NCBI RefSeq assembly: GCF_020873875.1
Contig: NZ_JAHWGU010000037.1
Span: 1 to 64,000, forward strand
Reading direction: 5' to 3'
Source of the DNA: Actinoplanes sp. DH11
GTDB taxonomy: Bacteria > Actinomycetota > Actinomycetes > Mycobacteriales > Micromonosporaceae
DNA: 64,000 nt
The position numbers and the translations under genes were made by a program. Below the pieces are notes generated by a model, which was not told where the DNA came from, ran no database searches, and saw nothing but the letters and a program-made list of their open reading frames with translations. Shown here in pieces: positions 61,236 through 64,000 of the stretch (its first letter is position 1; the number at the start of each line of letters is the position of its first letter).

Positions 61236-62623
61236 CACCGTCTCCTTCCGTCCCCCACCTCAACGGGCTTCTTCTGCACCGGCGGACGCGGCTTTCCCGG
61301 CCGCCGCGGCGGGGGGAGCGGCGGCAGCGGGGCCCACACTAGTCGTACCCATCGAGGCGTCGGACGGGCGTTCAGCGCTCGCGCCGCGTCCGGCTCCGAC
61401 CGGGCGAAGGACGCCAGCACGCCGATCGCCGCCAGCGTCACGACAAGGGCACTACCACCTGCGGAGATGAACGGTAGCGGAAGACCGGTGATGGGCAGCA
61501 GCCCGACCACCCCACCCATGTTGATCACGGCCTGGGCGACCAGCCAGGTGGTGATCCCGGAGGCGGCGAGCCGGCGGAACGGGTCACCGGACCGGCGGGC
61601 GATCCGGAACCCGGTGTACGCGAGCACGGAGAGCAACCCCAGCACCACCGCACACCCGATCACGCCGAGTTCCTCGGCGACGATCGCGAAGATGAAGTCG
61701 TTCTCCGCCTCCGGCACCCAGCCCCACTTCAGCGCGCCCTTGCCGAGCCCCACCCCGAACCAGCCGCCCTCGAAGATCGCCGAACGACCCTGGACGATCT
61801 GATAGCAGGCGCCGTCCACGTCGCACTCGCTGAGCGGCGTCAGGAAGCTGGTCAGTCGTTCCACCCGGTAGTTGGGCGCGCCCTCCGAGCCGGACCCGGC
61901 ACCCCGCGACGCCGCCGCGATCAGCAGGCCGACGCCGGCCAGTCCCAGCACGCCGAGGGCCGCGAAGAACCGCATCCGCACGCCCGCCGCCCAGAGCAGC
62001 CCGACGATCAGGCCGAGCAGCACCAGCATGGTGCCGAGGTCGTTGTACCCGACCAGCACGAACAGCAGACCCACCACCGGGAACAGCGGCATCGCCAGCT
62101 CGCGCCAGTGACCCAGTTTCGGCCCCTTGCGGGCGATCACGTCGGCGCCCCAGAGCACCATGCCCATCTTGGCGATCTCGCCCGGCTGCAGGCTGACCGG
62201 CCCGAGGTACAACCAGTTCAGGTTCGCCCGGATCGGCCCGAGCCGACCCGAGCCGATCTTCGCCGAGGCCAGTGCGTGCAGCACCGCCAAGATCACGAGC
62301 AGCACGATCGCGACGCCCAGCACGTACTTGCCGAGCGTCCGCAGGGTCGCCGCCGGCAACCGCTGGCAGACCCAGAACGCGATCAGGCCGAGCAGTGCGT
62401 ACACCGCCTGGCTGGAGATGTCCGAGAACGCGTTGCCGTTCTTCGCGAACGCCTCCACGCTCGTCGCCGAGAACACCATGGTGAGCCCGATCAGCAGCAG
62501 CAGACCGGAACTGGAGATCAGCAGGTAGTAGGACGAGAGGGGCCGGGCCAGCATCCCGTGCACGGCGGGCAGCAGCTGCCGGCTCAGCGACGGGCGGGCC
62601 TGTTGAGTACGGTCGTCCGCCAT
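61235..62623 (-). CDS. ftsW: Septal peptidoglycan glycosyltransferase FtsW
   Basis: FtsW polymerises lipid II at the septum with a class B PBP. The 462-residue SEDS protein has about ten membrane helices, the catalytic-loop aspartate in PEAENDFIFAIVAEELG, and the C-terminal GLPLPFISAGGSAL. The conserved PDLGT element reads GYNDLGT here (Pro replaced by Asn). A basic Pro-rich tail of about 45 residues follows. The ATG lies 78 bases from the mraY stop; no murD lies between. Confidence 0.94.
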   Translation of the reverse strand: MADDRTQQARPSLSRQLLPAVHGMLARPLSSYYLLISSSGLLLLIGLTMVFSATSVEAFAKNGNAFSDISSQAVYALLGLIAFWVCQRLPAATLRTLGKYVLGVAIVLLVILAVLHALASAKIGSGRLGPIRANLNWLYLGPVSLQPGEIAKMGMVLWGADVIARKGPKLGHWRELAMPLFPVVGLLFVLVGYNDLGTMLVLLGLIVGLLWAAGVRMRFFAALGVLGLAGVGLLIAAASRGAGSGSEGAPNYRVERLTSFLTPLSECDVDGACYQIVQGRSAIFEGGWFGVGLGKGALKWGWVPEAENDFIFAIVAEELGVIGCAVVLGLLSVLAYTGFRIARRSGDPFRRLAASGITTWLVAQAVINMGGVVGLLPITGLPLPFISAGGSALVVTLAAIGVLASFARSEPDAARALNARPTPRWVRLVWAPLPPLPPPRRPGKPRPPVQKKPVEVGDGRRR

Positions 62624-62701
62624 AACCCCATCATCGTCCGATGTCCACCATCCCGACCGTCACCGCCCGGCGTGTCGCGATTGTTGCGAGCCATCCGACT
62701 C

Positions 62702-63817
62702 TCAGCCCATCACCGCCAGGTGATCGCTGTAGAACAGGCCGAGGCCGATCGCCGCGCAGATGCCGGCGATGATCCAGAAGCGGACGACGATGTTGACCTC
62801 GCTCCAGCCGGCCAGTTCGAAGTGGTGCTGAAGCGGTGACATCCGGAAGACCCGCTTGCCGGTGGTCTTGAAGGAGATGATCTGGATGACCACGGACATC
62901 GTGATGATGACGAAGAGGCCGCCGATGATGACCGAGAGCAGGGTCGTCCGGGTGGCGACGGCGAGACCGCCGATCAGGCCGCCGAGGGCGAGCGCGCCGG
63001 TGTCACCCATGAAGATCCGGGCCGGGTTGGTGTTCCACCAGAGGAAGCCGACACAGGCCGCTGCCGCCGCCGCTGAGATCATCGCGATTTCCAGTGGATC
63101 TCGCACCTGATAGCAGTGTGCTTCGGTCAGCGCGCTCGTGGTCCGGTAGTCGTCGTCACCGCACCAGTGCCGGTACTGCCAGAAGCCGATCAGCGAGTAC
63201 GCCCCGAGGACCAGGATGGACGCGCCGGTGGCCAGGCCGTCGAGGCCGTCGGTGAGGTTCACGCCGTTCGACATCGCCATGATCACGAAGACGAAGACCA
63301 TGACCGAGCCGACCTTGCCGACGTCGAGCCAGCTCACGTCCCGGATGAACGAGATCTTCTCGCTCGCGACGGTCTGGCCGTTGGTGCTCGGGAAGTAGAG
63401 CGCCGCGATGCCGAAGCCGGTACCGATGATCAGCTGGCCGAGGAGCTTGCCCTTGGCGCTGAGACCGTCCGAGTTGCGCTTACGGACCTTGAGGAAGTCG
63501 TCCAGGAAGCCGACCGCGCCGCAGAACACGAAGATGCCGAGCAGGACCAGTGCGGTCATGGTCGGCTTCTCCTGCGCGATCTGCCGGTCCGGCAGGGTGG
63601 TCAGCGCGAGGTGACCGGCCACGTAGGCGAAGACGGTGGCGATGATGAACGCCACCCCGCCCATCGTCGGCGTGCCCTTCTTGCCCATGTGGGTGGCGGG
63701 GCCGATGGTGCGGATCGGCTGTCCGGCCTTGAGCGCCGAGAAGACCCGGATCGCGATCGGGGTGCCGAACAGTGAGATGAGAAAGGCGACCGCGGCCGCG
63801 ACGATTACTGCCCTCAC
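62702..63817 (-). CDS. mraY: Phospho-MurNAc-pentapeptide transferase
   Basis: MraY transfers phospho-MurNAc-pentapeptide to undecaprenyl phosphate, making lipid I. The 371-residue protein has ten hydrophobic segments and the signatures GTPTMGGVAFI, AVGFLDDFLKV, NGVNLTDGLDGLA (catalytic Asp residues) and FMGDTGALALGG, then SPLQHHFELAGWSE. GTG start at 63817 with GAGGAGG about ten bases upstream, inside the end of murF. Confidence 0.96.
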   Translation of the reverse strand: MRAVIVAAAVAFLISLFGTPIAIRVFSALKAGQPIRTIGPATHMGKKGTPTMGGVAFIIATVFAYVAGHLALTTLPDRQIAQEKPTMTALVLLGIFVFCGAVGFLDDFLKVRKRNSDGLSAKGKLLGQLIIGTGFGIAALYFPSTNGQTVASEKISFIRDVSWLDVGKVGSVMVFVFVIMAMSNGVNLTDGLDGLATGASILVLGAYSLIGFWQYRHWCGDDDYRTTSALTEAHCYQVRDPLEIAMISAAAAAACVGFLWWNTNPARIFMGDTGALALGGLIGGLAVATRTTLLSVIIGGLFVIITMSVVIQIISFKTTGKRVFRMSPLQHHFELAGWSEVNIVVRFWIIAGICAAIGLGLFYSDHLAVMG

Positions 63818-63820
63818 GGG

Positions 63821-64000
63821 CTAAACCTCCTCGAGACGCCGCAGCCAGTCGGCGACGTCCCACGTGCGGTACCGGGAACCTTTGACCAGCACGACGTCGT
63901 CGGCGCGCAGGTCCTGTCTGAGGATGTCGATGGCGGCGGCCTGGTCGGCGGCGAGGTGCGCCTCCGCGATCGCGGAACCGCCGTCCAGGATGGGGCGGGC
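63821..64000 (-). CDS. murF: UDP-MurNAc-tripeptide--D-Ala-D-Ala ligase (C-terminal part)
   Basis: The last 59 codons of murF, cut by the window end. The reading ILDGGSAIAEAHLAADQAAA and DDVVLVKGSRYRTWDVADWL with a stop at 63821-63823 matches the end of MurF, where VLVKGSR is conserved. MurF completes the UDP-MurNAc-pentapeptide used by MraY, whose gene begins three bases further on. Confidence 0.9.
   Translation of the reverse strand, partial: ARPILDGGSAIAEAHLAADQAAAIDILRQDLRADDVVLVKGSRYRTWDVADWLRRLEEV

Overview
The window is very GC-rich and almost entirely coding. Gene content and order point to a mycelial or sporangial actinomycete, most likely Micromonosporaceae (Actinoplanes-like). The evidence is the conserved actinobacterial chain mraY-ftsW-murG-murC-ftsQ-ftsZ-yggS-sepF-yggT-divIVA ... 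traR-lspA-rluD ... dnaE-hisD-hisC-hisB-hisH-priA, a PriA-type isomerase, GTG/TTG starts, ATGA/GTGA stop-start overlaps, and Ala/Pro-rich disordered proteins. The genus call is inference; no rRNA or tRNA gene is present to anchor it.

Layout. 1-93 is the tail of an IS30-type transposase. 182-6197 carries gltB-gltD (minus). 6445-7317 is a GNAT acetyltransferase. 7318-8690 is an accessory gap with tandem arrays, a 77-bp perfect palindrome and a decayed transposase tail. 8691-17307 (minus) holds hisI-trpE-trpM-like, trpC-trpB-trpA, lgt and a flavin monooxygenase interrupted by 11-residue repeats. 17523-33770 is mixed: a disordered FVDDP protein, a DUF2470 gene divergent from a stand-alone rpsD across iron-box-like sequences, a heterodimeric ABC exporter, a TIGR03085-type protein, an APC permease, two MocR-type regulators (one paired with yczE), a fadD-like ligase, and a second copy of the palindrome plus transposase tail. 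33836-41254 has hisF with an EamA exporter and a divergent LysR gene, then the main his operon (hisD-C-B, a 53-residue membrane protein, hisH, a 106-residue membrane protein, priA). 41362-53568 has a Lon-N-domain protein, a DUF2567-like protein, dnaE, a ParA-like ATPase, rluD, lspA, a TraR/DksA-type protein and a DUF167 protein with a repetitive N-terminus. 53619-64000 is the polar-growth/division and cell-wall cluster from divIVA to the 3' end of murF.

How it fits together. Glutamate synthase, the trp and his enzymes and PriA (a HisA that in actinobacteria also does the TrpF step) form one amino-acid block, split here by about 16.5 kb between hisF and hisI. The dcw cluster makes lipid II (MurF, MraY, MurG, MurC), polymerises it (FtsW) and places the septum (FtsZ, SepF, FtsQ); DivIVA directs tip growth. 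No murD lies between mraY and ftsW, where it is usually found.

Most unusual: two copies of the palindrome next to the same transposase tail, with the loop flipped relative to the flanks; a 77-bp tandem duplication between lspA and rluD that creates two consecutive coupled 26-codon reading frames; in-frame repeat arrays inside or beside several genes; and a recurring promoter layout, a TANNNT hexamer exactly 6 nt before the start codon with no Shine-Dalgarno, at seven genes, implying leaderless mRNAs.
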